From CAZKWG01 sp964615375 (GTDB lineage: Bacteria > Myxococcota_A > UBA796 > CAZKWG01): a stretch of 10,454 nucleotides of DNA. This document shows, in pieces, positions 1 to 7,647 of this stretch. Below the pieces are notes generated by a model. It saw only the letters and a list, made by a program, of their open reading frames with translations. It was not told where the DNA came from and did not search any database. The stretch's first letter is position 1; every line of letters starts with the position of its first letter. The stretch is taken from positions 1 through 10,454 of the forward strand of contig CAZTOW010000103.1 in NCBI GenBank assembly GCA_964615375.1. The letters run 5' to 3'. The position numbers and the translations under genes were made by a program.

Positions 1-695
1 TCGAGACGCGCACCGACTACGAGACCACCACGCTCAGCCAGGACGCCGCCGCTCGAAGCTGGGTGGAGTACACTCTTTGCCTGAAGCTGGCGAAGAAGCT
101 GATCTCTCAGGAGCTGCATGACGAGCTGCTACGAGGACTGCTCGCCCCGGCGCCCATGGAGCGGATCATCGAGGGTCCTGCCGAGAGCCCCACCTCGATG
201 ACCAACGGCGAGACACAGCCGCTCGCGAATCCAGCCCCGGCGCCCCTGGACGTCGCCAGCCTGGTGGGGACATGGCAGGTCACCAGTACGTTTCAGTGGA
301 GCACCTGTCCATCGCCGAATGATGTCGGTGGGAAGGTCGCCTACACCTGGCTGCTCAGCATGACCAGCGATCAGCACCTCGAAACCAGGGTCGTGGGCAC
401 GACGTCCTTTCCATCCATGCGGGGCGAACTACAGGGCAGGGACATCCTCCTTCGGGGTGATCTCGTGCGGAGCCCCACCGACGCGCCGAGCATCCTGACC
501 ACGACCAGCGGCGAGGATCATGTCCTCTACCGCCCACGAGTCTTTGTCACCGCCACCACCGATGGCGTCACGCTGGAGGGGACGCGAGACGTGGTGATGG
601 TCGTCGGACCCGTCGCGGCGACAGGTTCGCCGAGCGATCCGGCGAACCTGTACGAGCTCTGCATGGTGCGCAACGCCCTCGTCGGGCACCGATAG
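1..695 (+). CDS. Unrecognised protein with C-terminal beta-rich domain, 5' end outside window
   Basis: The reading frame is open from base 3 to the TGA... stop region ending at 695 (TAG), with no in-frame stop to the left edge, so the gene almost certainly starts upstream. The GTG at 63 has no convincing Shine-Dalgarno and lies inside a continuous amphipathic helical stretch (residues ETRTDYETTTLSQDAA lead into it). The visible 230 residues comprise a charged helical part (about 1-50), a Pro/Ala-rich linker (about 50-83), and a beta-rich domain that begins VASLVGTWQVTS. That opening, with alternating hydrophobic strands and two Cys (one near STCP, one near ELCMV), resembles small lipocalin-like or secreted beta-barrel domains, but I cannot assign a family. 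It converges on the next gene, with only 6 bp between stops. Coding status is well supported by codon use; function is unknown. Confidence 0.72.
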   Translation, partial: ETRTDYETTTLSQDAAARSWVEYTLCLKLAKKLISQELHDELLRGLLAPAPMERIIEGPAESPTSMTNGETQPLANPAPAPLDVASLVGTWQVTSTFQWSTCPSPNDVGGKVAYTWLLSMTSDQHLETRVVGTTSFPSMRGELQGRDILLRGDLVRSPTDAPSILTTTSGEDHVLYRPRVFVTATTDGVTLEGTRDVVMVVGPVAATGSPSDPANLYELCMVRNALVGHR

Positions 696-701
696 GCCAA
701 C

Positions 702-1265
702 TCAGCGCGTCGGCGCGTCGAACTCCTCGCGGAGCGCCTCGACGCGGGCCTCGGACATACGCGGGAGCCTGTCGATGAAGCGCCCGAGCACGGAGATGCG
801 CTCCTGCGCCGCTCGGGACAGGCGCTTGTGGTCGGCCTCCTCGGAGCTCCGCGCCGCGCGATCCATGGCGCGCGCGAGCGCCCGCAGCGGATCGGCCTCC
901 TCTGTGCAGGGGAACACGGCACGCCAGCGCAGCAGCGCCTCCTCGGCCGACAGCGAGCTGGCCTCCACCCACAGGTGGAACGCCGCCATCTCGTCGGGGG
1001 CGAAGTAGCTCGCGACGCCGAGGTTCTTGAAGCGCGCGGACTCCTGGCGGGCGCGGACGCGCGGGTTCTCGCAGGGCTGCTCGGCCTCCTTGCCGTAGAA
1101 GTGCGCCAGGTGCTCCAGCAGGCGCCGGTCGGCGTCCTCGGCGGTGCGGCCGAGCACGGGCGGCGGGCCGGCGGTGCCGCGCCAGGTACACCAGGTCACG
1201 AGAGGAGGAGTAGAGGCCCGCGCGTCCGCGGGGTTAGAGTCATCAGAGCGAGGGGGAGTGGTCAT
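702..1265 (-). CDS. Unrecognised 187-residue soluble helical protein
   Basis: The frame is open further upstream to 1358, but I choose the ATG at 1265 because AAGGA (plus-strand 1275-1279) lies at a normal distance upstream, and the extra N-terminal residues look like translated leader. The protein starts MTTPPRSDDSN with a disordered Pro/Ser/Asp-rich tail of about 20 residues. It then has a Trp/Cys segment (VTWCTWRG, 23-30), a helical region with Cys65 and Cys120, and a highly charged C-terminal helical stretch (about 129-182) that could form a coiled coil. There is no signal peptide or membrane segment, so it is probably cytoplasmic. It lies 252 bp downstream of the FG-GAP lipoprotein pair on the same strand, too far to assume co-transcription. 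I do not recognise a family. Strong GC3 bias supports it being real. Confidence 0.7.
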   Translation of the reverse strand: MTTPPRSDDSNPADARASTPPLVTWCTWRGTAGPPPVLGRTAEDADRRLLEHLAHFYGKEAEQPCENPRVRARQESARFKNLGVASYFAPDEMAAFHLWVEASSLSAEEALLRWRAVFPCTEEADPLRALARAMDRAARSSEEADHKRLSRAAQERISVLGRFIDRLPRMSEARVEALREEFDAPTR

Positions 1266-1308
1266 CAGCGGCTTTCCTTCGTCAGGCCCGCTCGGAGCTG
1301 ATCCCTCC

Positions 1309-1339
1309 GGGCGGGCTGCCTTCCCCGTCAGGGCTCGCC
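1309..1339. other. GC-rich hairpin in leader of the 187-residue protein gene
   Basis: GGGCGGGC (1309-1316) can pair with GCTCGCCC (1332-1339) across a 15-base loop, with one G-T wobble on the plus strand and an A-C mismatch on the minus strand. It lies in the presumed 5' leader of the minus-strand gene starting at 1265. Because it pairs better on the plus strand than on the minus strand, a role in that gene's mRNA is doubtful. No U-tract follows. Confidence 0.2.
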
Positions 1340-1419
1340 CAACCGGCGCGGGGTACACCAGAGGGAGGGGTCGCGCTACGCGCAGCCCAGGTTGAAATAG
1401 ACATAATCAGAAGCGGCCT

Positions 1420-1440
1420 GCCAGCCCCTCGCGAGCTGGC
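1420..1440 (-). terminator. Weak candidate terminator after the 540-residue lipoprotein gene
   Basis: GCCAGC (1420-1425) and GCTGGC (1435-1440) form a 6-bp stem with a 9-base loop, about 78 bp beyond the stop of the lipoprotein gene. Read on the minus strand, the stem is followed by the only AT-rich patch of the gap (plus-strand 1391-1412), which gives several T residues but not a clean run. The same AT-rich patch could instead hold the -10 of a promoter for the next minus-strand gene. The two readings cannot be separated by eye. Confidence 0.3.
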
Positions 1441-1517
1441 CGGAGAGTGATGGGCCTCAAAGCCGCGATTCGCAGGGACCGTGACGGCGCGCGGGAGCTG
1501 AACAGGCGTGGCGCGCA

Positions 1518-3140
1518 TCAGTAGCCGTCCGGCGTGAACTGGTAGATCGTGGAGACTCCGTTCGCTGGCCATGTGCCGACCAGCAGGACGGGGTTGTTCA
1601 CATCATCGCCCGGCGAGGCGGCCACGCGCCAGCCGGTGCGGCTTCCGAGCTCTTCGCCCTTGATGTAGATGTCGCCGCTGGGACCGGCGTAGGTGCCCTC
1701 GACCGGGCCGTACCAGAGCGAGGCGTAGCCCGTCTCGTCGTCCTCGCCATCCCAATTGTCCGGTTCGCCAAGGAAAACCTCAGCGTAGCCGTCGCGGTTC
1801 ATGTCGCCGGGTGTCCCGATGCCCATGCCGAGCTGAATGGAGCCATCGAACAAGGCAAGGTAGTCGCCCTCGATGTCGAGCGTCCGCCCGCCCGCGTGAT
1901 CGTTAAGGGTAATACTGGAGAAGATGTAGACCTTGTCGCCGGCACCCCAGTAGATGTCGTCTGGATCGGCGCTTGAGGAAAGCAGGTCGCTGAGCCCGTC
2001 CCCATCCACGTCTCCAGCGCCCACCAACTGGTCACCCGTAGAGACCCCCTCGCCGTAGATCATGACATCCGCAAGGTCGAATGCCTCTGACTCGCCAGGA
2101 GGAAGCTCGAAGTAGACGAAGATGTATTCGCCCCCAGCAGAGGCTGACACTTCCGGGACACCATCGCCATTGATGTCGCCCACAATGTTGGTGCCCAAGA
2201 AGCCTTCCCGCTCCCCCTCGTCGATGAGGTACAGCATCGCCTCGGAGATCTCCGTGAACACTCCCTCTTCGGGTAGGGGGCCGGCGACGAAGAACGCAGC
2301 GGCCGTCTCGTCCACGATGGCGCGGCGTGCCAGCAGGAGGTCATCCTGCCCGTCTTCTCCAAGCACATCGCCCACGGCGACCTGCGTATTCCCTTGGACC
2401 TCGTCGTCGTCGTCGTAGGGCTGGGTCAGGCGCGCCGTGGCCTCGGTGTCCAGTTGCACGTCGCGATCTCCGAAGGGGCCGGACGCCAGGAACACGATGT
2501 TCTCGTACTCATCGGCTGAGGCGCTCAGGATGTCACGATACCCGTCCCCGTCCAGATCACCCGAGGCGGACCAGTAGGCGTCCGTATTAACCGCGTCGGA
2601 GCTGATGTCTGGCACATCGTCTGAGGTCAGGTCGATTCCACCTCGCACAGGCCCCAGTACGACGTACATGCGGCCACGGTAGCCATCTTCCACGGCGTAG
2701 GGTGCCGCGATCAGGTAGTCGTTGAACCCGTCCCCCGAGAAGTCCGCGATCAGGGTATCGCCAGCGGCACCATCTTCCTGGTCCACCAGCACTGCGGTCG
2801 CCTCGTCCAGACTCGTTCGACCGCTCACCTCCGGGCAGTCGGGCGCCCCGTCGCAGTCATTATCCAGGGTGTCTGCGCAGATCGCCTCCGCGCCAGGGTT
2901 GATCGCGCTGTCCTCGTCATCACAGTCCGTGCCGTCCCCCACGGAGTCCTCTGGTGCGGTGCATCCGAGCATGGCCGTTGAAGGATCGCCGTATCCGTCC
3001 CTGTCCTGGTCCAGGTAGACCGTCTGCGCCTCGCACCCGGCCAGGTCCACCGTGACGCTATAGGGTAGGGGCGCGTCCTGCTCCCGACAGCCACGACAGC
3101 CTGTGATGAGGACGGCGAACATGGCCAAGAAGGACTTCAC
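1518..3140 (-). CDS. MopE-motif / FG-GAP repeat lipoprotein (540 aa)
   Basis: This is a predicted outer-envelope lipoprotein. Residues 1-15 form a short signal peptide ending in the lipobox ITGC (Cys15 lipidated). Residues 41-102 carry the Asp/Cys-rich MopE-type metal-binding pattern: DQDRDGYGDP, then TDCDDEDSAINPGAE, then DNDCDG. Residues about 125-540 contain seven FG-GAP-like units with calcium-loop motifs near 132, 195, 257 (degenerate), 322, 377, 446 and 511 (degenerate). Seven is the number expected for a closed integrin-alpha-like beta-propeller. The start is GTG at 3140: GAGG overlaps the TGA of the preceding gene at a correct distance, while the next ATG (3122) would leave too short a signal peptide. 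The start lies 9 bp after the upstream gene's stop, so translational coupling is likely. Role inferred: calcium-stabilised surface binding or adhesion. The ligand is unknown. Confidence 0.88.
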   Translation of the reverse strand: MKSFLAMFAVLITGCRGCREQDAPLPYSVTVDLAGCEAQTVYLDQDRDGYGDPSTAMLGCTAPEDSVGDGTDCDDEDSAINPGAEAICADTLDNDCDGAPDCPEVSGRTSLDEATAVLVDQEDGAAGDTLIADFSGDGFNDYLIAAPYAVEDGYRGRMYVVLGPVRGGIDLTSDDVPDISSDAVNTDAYWSASGDLDGDGYRDILSASADEYENIVFLASGPFGDRDVQLDTEATARLTQPYDDDDEVQGNTQVAVGDVLGEDGQDDLLLARRAIVDETAAAFFVAGPLPEEGVFTEISEAMLYLIDEGEREGFLGTNIVGDINGDGVPEVSASAGGEYIFVYFELPPGESEAFDLADVMIYGEGVSTGDQLVGAGDVDGDGLSDLLSSSADPDDIYWGAGDKVYIFSSITLNDHAGGRTLDIEGDYLALFDGSIQLGMGIGTPGDMNRDGYAEVFLGEPDNWDGEDDETGYASLWYGPVEGTYAGPSGDIYIKGEELGSRTGWRVAASPGDDVNNPVLLVGTWPANGVSTIYQFTPDGY

Positions 3141-3149
3141 CGGAGGCCC

Positions 3150-5036
3150 TCACCAGCCCAGGTGGAAGGCGTAGGTCGCGCCGTCACCGAACAGCACATC
3201 GCCGCCCTCGCCTTCACGCTCGGCCCCAACTCCCGGCGCCCCGATGAACAGGTCGCCCGCGTCGGACAGGTCCAGCGACCAGCCGAACAGCGCTCCGTCG
3301 AGCTCCTCGTCCCCCAGGAACAGCACGTCCGCGTTCTGGGCGTTGTGCCGCCCTGACACGGGGCCATACCAGACCCCGACACCACCAACCGGATCAGCGT
3401 ATGAACCCCCACCCCACTCTGCCCCAGGACTGCCGACCAGCAGGTCCTGCGCCCCGTCCCCGTCGATGTCGTGTCCTCCCAGGGCGCTGGTACCGGCCCA
3501 CTCCCAGGTGTCCGCCCCATAAAGGTACGACTGCGCGTCATCAAGCTCCAGCGCGCTCGTCTCCAGCAGCTGTGCTCCCGTGAACACCCAGGCCGCGCCT
3601 CGCTGATCGTCGTTGTCCGGTGCCCCCAGCATCAGATCCCCGAGCCCGTCCCCATCAACATCCCCCGCGTCCGCCAGCACCGACCCGAACCCTGCGTTCC
3701 CCTCCTCGCCCACGAACACCACGTCCGCGTCCGACACCCGCAGGTCGCCGGCCTCGAAGAAGACATACACCGCGCCCACCGCCGGCCGGAACATGCTCCA
3801 GCTCGAATCATCCTGGAACCCCGGCGCGCCCACGGCCAGCTCTGTCCGGCCGTCGCCGTCGAGGTCCTGGAGGGTCGCCACGGCCTGACCCAGGTCCAGG
3901 CTCGCGCCGCCGCCGATGGTGCTGACCCCGTCGCCCTCGTCCATCACCACGCTGTTGTTCAGCGGCCCCTGGACCACGTAGACCGCGCTTCCGCCCGGCA
4001 CGCCGACCACCACGTCGGCCTCGCCGCCGCTCCCGAGCAGGTCTCCCGGCGCCCCGAGCGACGTGCCCACGCCGAGCTCCTCGCCGTCGCCCGACAGCGT
4101 CAGCTCCAGCATGTCCAGCGAGTCCGTGCCGAGCACCGCGCCGTCGCCCTCCTCGTCCACGAAGCGCATCGGCCCGAAGACCACCACCACCATCGAGCTC
4201 GACCCGCCCGGAGCGCCGGCCATGAAGTCGTCGTAGCCGTCGCCATCGAGATCCCCAAGCCCCACCAGCGCGCTGCCGGCCGCGCCGTCCTCATTGGGGC
4301 CTTGGAGCTGCGCGGCGGCCACCCGGTCCACGTCCTCCTGACCCTCGAACGGCCCCCGCAACAGGTAGGCCACGCCCTCCTCGTCCGGCGCGCCGACCAC
4401 CAGGTCCTCGAAGCCATCGCCGTCCACGTCTCCCGGCACCGTCAGGCTCGCTCCGAGCGCCTCCTCACGGTCACCCAGGTAGCGGACCGGCGCGTCCTCG
4501 GCCTCCATCTCGTCGCCGAGTGCCTCGCAGTCCGAGCGCCCGTCGCAGTCATCGTCCTTCGCGTTGCCGCAGACGGGCGACATGTCGGGGTTCACCGCCT
4601 CGTCGGCGTCGTCGCAGTCGCCGGTCCTGTCCGCGAGCGTGTCACCGTCATCGCAGAGCGTCACCGGCATCCAGGACGAGCCGTAGCCGTCCTGATCTCC
4701 GTCGCGGTAGCCCGTGCTGGTCTGGTAGACCGCCGGGTCGGCGTCGTTACAGTCATCGCCCACGCTCACCCAGGTCTTGCCGTCGTCGGGTTTGTCGCAG
4801 GTGTCCACGCGCGAGTCTGGGTCGCCGTGCCCGTCGCCATCGGCGTCCACGTACCACTCGTGATCATGGACCTCGTCGTTATCCGGCTCGCAGTCCACCG
4901 CGTCGCCGTGGCCGTCGAGATCGTCGTCCATGGAGCTCGCGAACTCTTCGAGCTGCCCCTCGGTCGCGCAGCCGGGCAGCATGGTGGCAGAGAGCGAGAG
5001 AAGGGTCAGCGGCGAGGCGAGGATCAGCGTGCGCAT
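3150..5036 (-). CDS. MopE-motif / FG-GAP repeat lipoprotein (628 aa)
   Basis: This is a paralogue of the following gene. The ATG at 5036 is chosen over an upstream in-frame ATG (5117): GGAGGAG sits 5 bases before it, and a signal peptide begins there (MRTLILASPLTLLSL), ending at lipobox LPGC (Cys23). Residues 36-170 hold three or four thrombospondin-3/MopE-like Asp-rich units (DDDLDGHGD, DADGDGHGDP, DGDQDGYG, GDCDDADEAVNP) plus Cys pairs, so this section is longer than in the 540-residue protein. Residues about 190-628 hold seven FG-GAP units with loops near 203, 262, 332 (degenerate), 391, 459, 523 and 589 (degenerate). The motif GAPG or GAPD recurs after the loops, as usual for the family. 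It is the first gene of a two-gene operon divergent from the kinase operon. Known for the family: calcium-binding propellers in extracellular proteins. Surface location and binding role are inferred. Confidence 0.9.
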   Translation of the reverse strand: MRTLILASPLTLLSLSATMLPGCATEGQLEEFASSMDDDLDGHGDAVDCEPDNDEVHDHEWYVDADGDGHGDPDSRVDTCDKPDDGKTWVSVGDDCNDADPAVYQTSTGYRDGDQDGYGSSWMPVTLCDDGDTLADRTGDCDDADEAVNPDMSPVCGNAKDDDCDGRSDCEALGDEMEAEDAPVRYLGDREEALGASLTVPGDVDGDGFEDLVVGAPDEEGVAYLLRGPFEGQEDVDRVAAAQLQGPNEDGAAGSALVGLGDLDGDGYDDFMAGAPGGSSSMVVVVFGPMRFVDEEGDGAVLGTDSLDMLELTLSGDGEELGVGTSLGAPGDLLGSGGEADVVVGVPGGSAVYVVQGPLNNSVVMDEGDGVSTIGGGASLDLGQAVATLQDLDGDGRTELAVGAPGFQDDSSWSMFRPAVGAVYVFFEAGDLRVSDADVVFVGEEGNAGFGSVLADAGDVDGDGLGDLMLGAPDNDDQRGAAWVFTGAQLLETSALELDDAQSYLYGADTWEWAGTSALGGHDIDGDGAQDLLVGSPGAEWGGGSYADPVGGVGVWYGPVSGRHNAQNADVLFLGDEELDGALFGWSLDLSDAGDLFIGAPGVGAEREGEGGDVLFGDGATYAFHLGW

Positions 5037-5041
5037 CGAGG

Positions 5042-5048
5042 CTCCTCC
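5042..5048 (-). promoter_or_regulatory. Ribosome binding site fixing the start of the 628-aa lipoprotein
   Basis: On the minus strand GGAGGAG lies 5 bases before the ATG at 5036. It is a near-perfect anti-SD match and argues against the longer frame beginning at 5117. Confidence 0.8.
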
Positions 5049-5155
5049 AGTCGGGACCAGGACAATGGCAGAGCCGGCGTGTCTCCACGCGAGGCCCTTG
5101 CGCGGCGCACCGCACACCTGTAGTCTACTCTCACGTCAAGCATGGTGCCCCTTGA

Positions 5156-5175
5156 CCGCCATGAATTCGAGGCGG
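5156..5175. promoter_or_regulatory. 20-bp near-palindrome in divergent promoter region, candidate operator
   Basis: CCGCCatGAATTCgaGGCGG reads symmetrically around position 5165.5: 8 of 10 base pairs match, and only the two lower-case pairs break symmetry. It lies in the 215-bp gap between two divergent operons, roughly 50 bp upstream of the candidate plus-strand -10 box. Such placement suits a dimeric regulator acting on one or both operons. The binding protein is unknown and no regulator gene is adjacent. Confidence 0.4.
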
Positions 5176-5225
5176 CGCGCTTGACTATAAGTGGATGTTG
5201 GTGTGCGTGCTCCATGTGAAGGCAA

Positions 5226-5231
5226 TATACT
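5226..5231 (+). promoter_or_regulatory. Candidate -10 box for the kinase operon
   Basis: TATACT is a 5 of 6 match to the sigma-70 -10 consensus in otherwise GC-rich DNA. A start of transcription near 5238 would leave a very short leader containing AGAGG just before the ATG at 5252. No good -35 hexamer lies 16-18 bp upstream, so an activator, perhaps at the nearby palindrome, may be needed. This also argues against translation from the in-frame ATG at 5195. Confidence 0.35.
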
Positions 5232-5251
5232 CCTGTTCAGAGGTGCGCGCC

Positions 5252-5968
5252 ATGCCACGCCAGCTTCGCTCTATCTTTCTTTCGATCACGATCCTTGCCG
5301 CGCTTTCGATGCCTGGCACGGCATTTGCGTGTCCCGAATTCGACACCAACTGTTACTTGTACTCCGCAGAGAACGCGAACCGCGATCTCGATGAGACCGC
5401 CTTTTTCGACGCCCTCGCCGCAGCCCGCCGAGCGCTGGCACACAACCCCGCCGCCACCCCCGCCGAACGCGCTGGGGTCCTTCGGCTCGAAGGTATCGGC
5501 GCGGCCTGGCGTGGTGACATCCCCGCCGCGACAGCCGCCTTTCGTGAGGCCCGTCGGCTTGACCCCGACGCCAGCCTGCCCCTGGACCTCTACCCACCCG
5601 ACCACCCCATCGCGCGCCTCTACGCCAGCGCTGCGGGGCCGCCCGCGCCCGCACCGCTGATCGTGCTGGCCCCCGAGGTGCCCGCCCCCGAGATCACCGT
5701 GGTCAAGGTCGAGCTGCCGCCTGGCTCCATCCAGCGGTCCAGGCCCTTCTTCCTGGGTGCCGCGGCCAGCGGGCTGCTGTCGGGCGGCCTGTTCGCGCTC
5801 GCGCGCTCTGTGCAGGACGTCGAGGTCAGCGCCCCCTCCGACCCCGCCGCCTTCATCGACGCGAGCGCCGAGACCACCTCCCGCCGCATGGCGCTGCAGA
5901 CCGCCTCGGGCAGCGCCGCGCTGGTCAGCGCCGGGCTGCTCACCGCGGGCGTCACGGTGCGGTGGTGA
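5252..5968 (+). CDS. Exported TPR-like protein with C-terminal hydrophobic helix pair
   Basis: The frame is open from an ATG at 5195, but the ATG at 5252 is preferred: AGAGG precedes it, and the signal peptide (MPRQLRSIFLSITILAALS, cleavage near AFA before Cys27) starts there. This gives 238 residues. Residues 40-110 form two to three helices with TPR-like character, for example AFFDALAAARRALAHNP and IPAATAAFREARRLDP, a typical A/L/Y spacing. A Pro-rich linker (129-160) follows. Two hydrophobic segments (about 165-184 and 213-236) flank a short polar loop, and the protein ends just after the second. Topology suggests an envelope protein anchored by a helical hairpin. It is first in a three-gene operon, its stop 2 bp before the kinase ATG. 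Proteins of this layout often accompany myxobacterial kinases, but its exact job is unknown; it may be a partner or substrate of the kinase. Confidence 0.8.
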   Translation: MPRQLRSIFLSITILAALSMPGTAFACPEFDTNCYLYSAENANRDLDETAFFDALAAARRALAHNPAATPAERAGVLRLEGIGAAWRGDIPAATAAFREARRLDPDASLPLDLYPPDHPIARLYASAAGPPAPAPLIVLAPEVPAPEITVVKVELPPGSIQRSRPFFLGAAASGLLSGGLFALARSVQDVEVSAPSDPAAFIDASAETTSRRMALQTASGSAALVSAGLLTAGVTVRW

Positions 5969-5970
5969 AC

Positions 5971-7647
5971 ATGCGGCGCTTCCTCGTGACCGGCGAAATA
6001 GGCAAAGGCGGCTTCGGGCGGGTGCTCCGCGTCGCCGAGGAGGGCACGGACCTGGCGCCCCCGCTGGCCCTCAAGCTGCTCACGAGCGCCTGGCGCGACG
6101 ACGAGGACCCCGTGCGACGCCTGCGCGACGAGGCCCGCCTGCTCGCCCGGCTCCGGCACCCCAGCATCGTGCGGCTCTACAGCTTCGTGCGCCTGGACGC
6201 CGGCCCTGGCCTGCTCATGGAGCTGGTCGAGGGGCCGAACCTGAACGAGGTGCTCAAAGCCACCGGCCGCCTGCCCCACGCCGCCGCGCTGGAGCTGGTC
6301 GCCGCGGTCGCCGAGGCCCTGGTCTACGCCTGGGAGCTGCCGGGCAAGGACGGGGCGCCCCTGCGGCTCCTGCACCGCGACATCAAGCCCGCCAACATCG
6401 CTGTCACCCGGCACGGCGAGGTCAAGCTGCTCGACTTCGGCATCGCGTGGGCCGCCTTCGAGGCGCGCGAGGCCAGGAGCGGCCCCGAGCCCCGTGGCAC
6501 CGGCACCTACATGTCCCCTGAGCGCGTGCGCGGCCAGGACGCGCCCACCGTGGACGTGTACGGGCTCGGGCTGGTGCTGGCCAACCTGCTCACCGGCGAG
6601 GGGCACCCCGAGCTGCCGAAGGAGCGAGAGGACCAGGAGGGCTTTCGCCAGGCGCTGACCGAGCAGCTCCTCCGCGCGCTGGGCTCGCGGCAGCGGCTGC
6701 ACGAGATGATCGCCTCGCTCGTGCTCTCGTGCGTGGAGTGGGCGCCCGGAGATCGACCCTCGCCACAGGACGTCGCCGACCTGGCTCGCGCGCTCGCCGA
6801 AGAGTCGGGCGGGCCGGGGCTCAAGGTCTGGGCCGCGTCCACCGTGCCCGTGGTCCAGGCGAAGCTGGAGATCCTGGCCAACGCGGAGCCGATGGTCGGC
6901 TCGGTGCTCGTCGAGGGCGCCGTCGCCCAGCGGCGGGCGCGGGTCGTGGGCGAGCTGGCCGACGACGAGGACAGCGCGCACACCTGGCTGTCCGGGCCTG
7001 CGCCGACGCCTTGGCCCGAGCGCGACCGGGCGACTCCGCCAGAGACGCCGGTCACGCCGATCCCGGTGGTGCCGTCGGTGCCTTCGGTGGCGGTCGCACC
7101 CCATCGCCCGCGCTGGACCGCCATTGCGCTCGCCGCGCTGTTCCTGCTGTCCCTCGGCGCGTTCAGCCTGTGGTGGATGGTCTGGGGTGCTCGGCCAGAT
7201 CCACGCCCCGAGCTCGCCCTCGCGGGGACGCTCGTGCCCTTGAGCGCGCCCATCGCGACCGCGTCCACCAACGCGACCGCGACCACGCCGGCCGCCGCTC
7301 CCTCATCCCCTGCTGCCGAGCCCACGACGACCGCACCACAGACCTCCTCCGTCGCGACAGCGCCGCGGCCAGACACCGCAACAGATTCACCTGTAACGTC
7401 TGTTGCAGCGACAACGGCCGCAAAGGTCACCCTCAAGGGAGACGCCACCCTGGTCGAGCTGCTCGTCCAGGGCGCCAACGTCCCGCTGCCCGCCGATGTG
7501 GCCCCTGGCACCTACACCGTCGTCGTCACCTTCCCCAACGCCGACCGCCCCTTCGCCTACGGCGAGCTGGTGGCCCTGGCCGGCGGCGCCTACGAGATCA
7601 CCTGCCGCGCGTCGATGCTCACCTGCCGAACCCGGGAGCTGCCATGA
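5971..7647 (+). CDS. Transmembrane Hanks-type Ser/Thr protein kinase with external PEGA-like domain
   Basis: The kinase domain spans about 1-275: Gly-rich loop GKGGFG (11-16), lysine in LALKLL (Lys35), helix-C Glu near 54, catalytic loop HRDIKPAN (135-142, Asp137), DFG (155-157), GTGTYMSPE (176-184), DVYGLG (195-200) and the subdomain XI Arg in GDRPS. All catalytic residues are present, so it should phosphorylate Ser/Thr in the cytoplasm. A linker follows, then one membrane helix (about 382-406), a Thr/Ala/Pro-rich spacer (411-484) and a C-terminal beta-rich domain (486-555) with GTYTVVVTFP and two Cys. This domain resembles PEGA domains and would lie outside the membrane as a sensor. I choose ATG 5971; GTG codons at 5962 and 5965 overlap the previous stop and are alternatives. 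The stop overlaps the next ATG (ATGA). The substrate is unknown. Confidence 0.92.
   Translation: MRRFLVTGEIGKGGFGRVLRVAEEGTDLAPPLALKLLTSAWRDDEDPVRRLRDEARLLARLRHPSIVRLYSFVRLDAGPGLLMELVEGPNLNEVLKATGRLPHAAALELVAAVAEALVYAWELPGKDGAPLRLLHRDIKPANIAVTRHGEVKLLDFGIAWAAFEAREARSGPEPRGTGTYMSPERVRGQDAPTVDVYGLGLVLANLLTGEGHPELPKEREDQEGFRQALTEQLLRALGSRQRLHEMIASLVLSCVEWAPGDRPSPQDVADLARALAEESGGPGLKVWAASTVPVVQAKLEILANAEPMVGSVLVEGAVAQRRARVVGELADDEDSAHTWLSGPAPTPWPERDRATPPETPVTPIPVVPSVPSVAVAPHRPRWTAIALAALFLLSLGAFSLWWMVWGARPDPRPELALAGTLVPLSAPIATASTNATATTPAAAPSSPAAEPTTTAPQTSSVATAPRPDTATDSPVTSVAATTAAKVTLKGDATLVELLVQGANVPLPADVAPGTYTVVVTFPNADRPFAYGELVALAGGAYEITCRASMLTCRTRELP

Noticed and set aside
5037..5117. N-terminal extension of the 628-aa lipoprotein to an upstream ATG
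   Set aside because: The perfect ribosome site before 5036 and the signal peptide starting there make the extension untranslated leader.
3471..5123. Long plus-strand open frame (550 codons) opposite the 628-aa lipoprotein gene
   Set aside because: Its translation is rich in Arg, His, Val and Ala without any domain pattern. The minus-strand frame has a signal peptide, lipobox, ribosome site and repeated calcium loops, so the plus frame is an artefact of GC-rich DNA.
5620..7104. Long minus-strand open frame opposite the kinase gene
   Set aside because: It lies antisense to intact kinase motifs and its product has low-complexity Arg/Gly/Leu content with no recognisable domain.
6729..7643. Open frame upstream of, and continuous with, the metalloprotease gene
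   Set aside because: This part overlaps the kinase gene in another frame and is Arg/Ala/Gly-rich. The real protein begins at ATG 7644, where the lipobox-bearing N-terminus and the ATGA overlap are.
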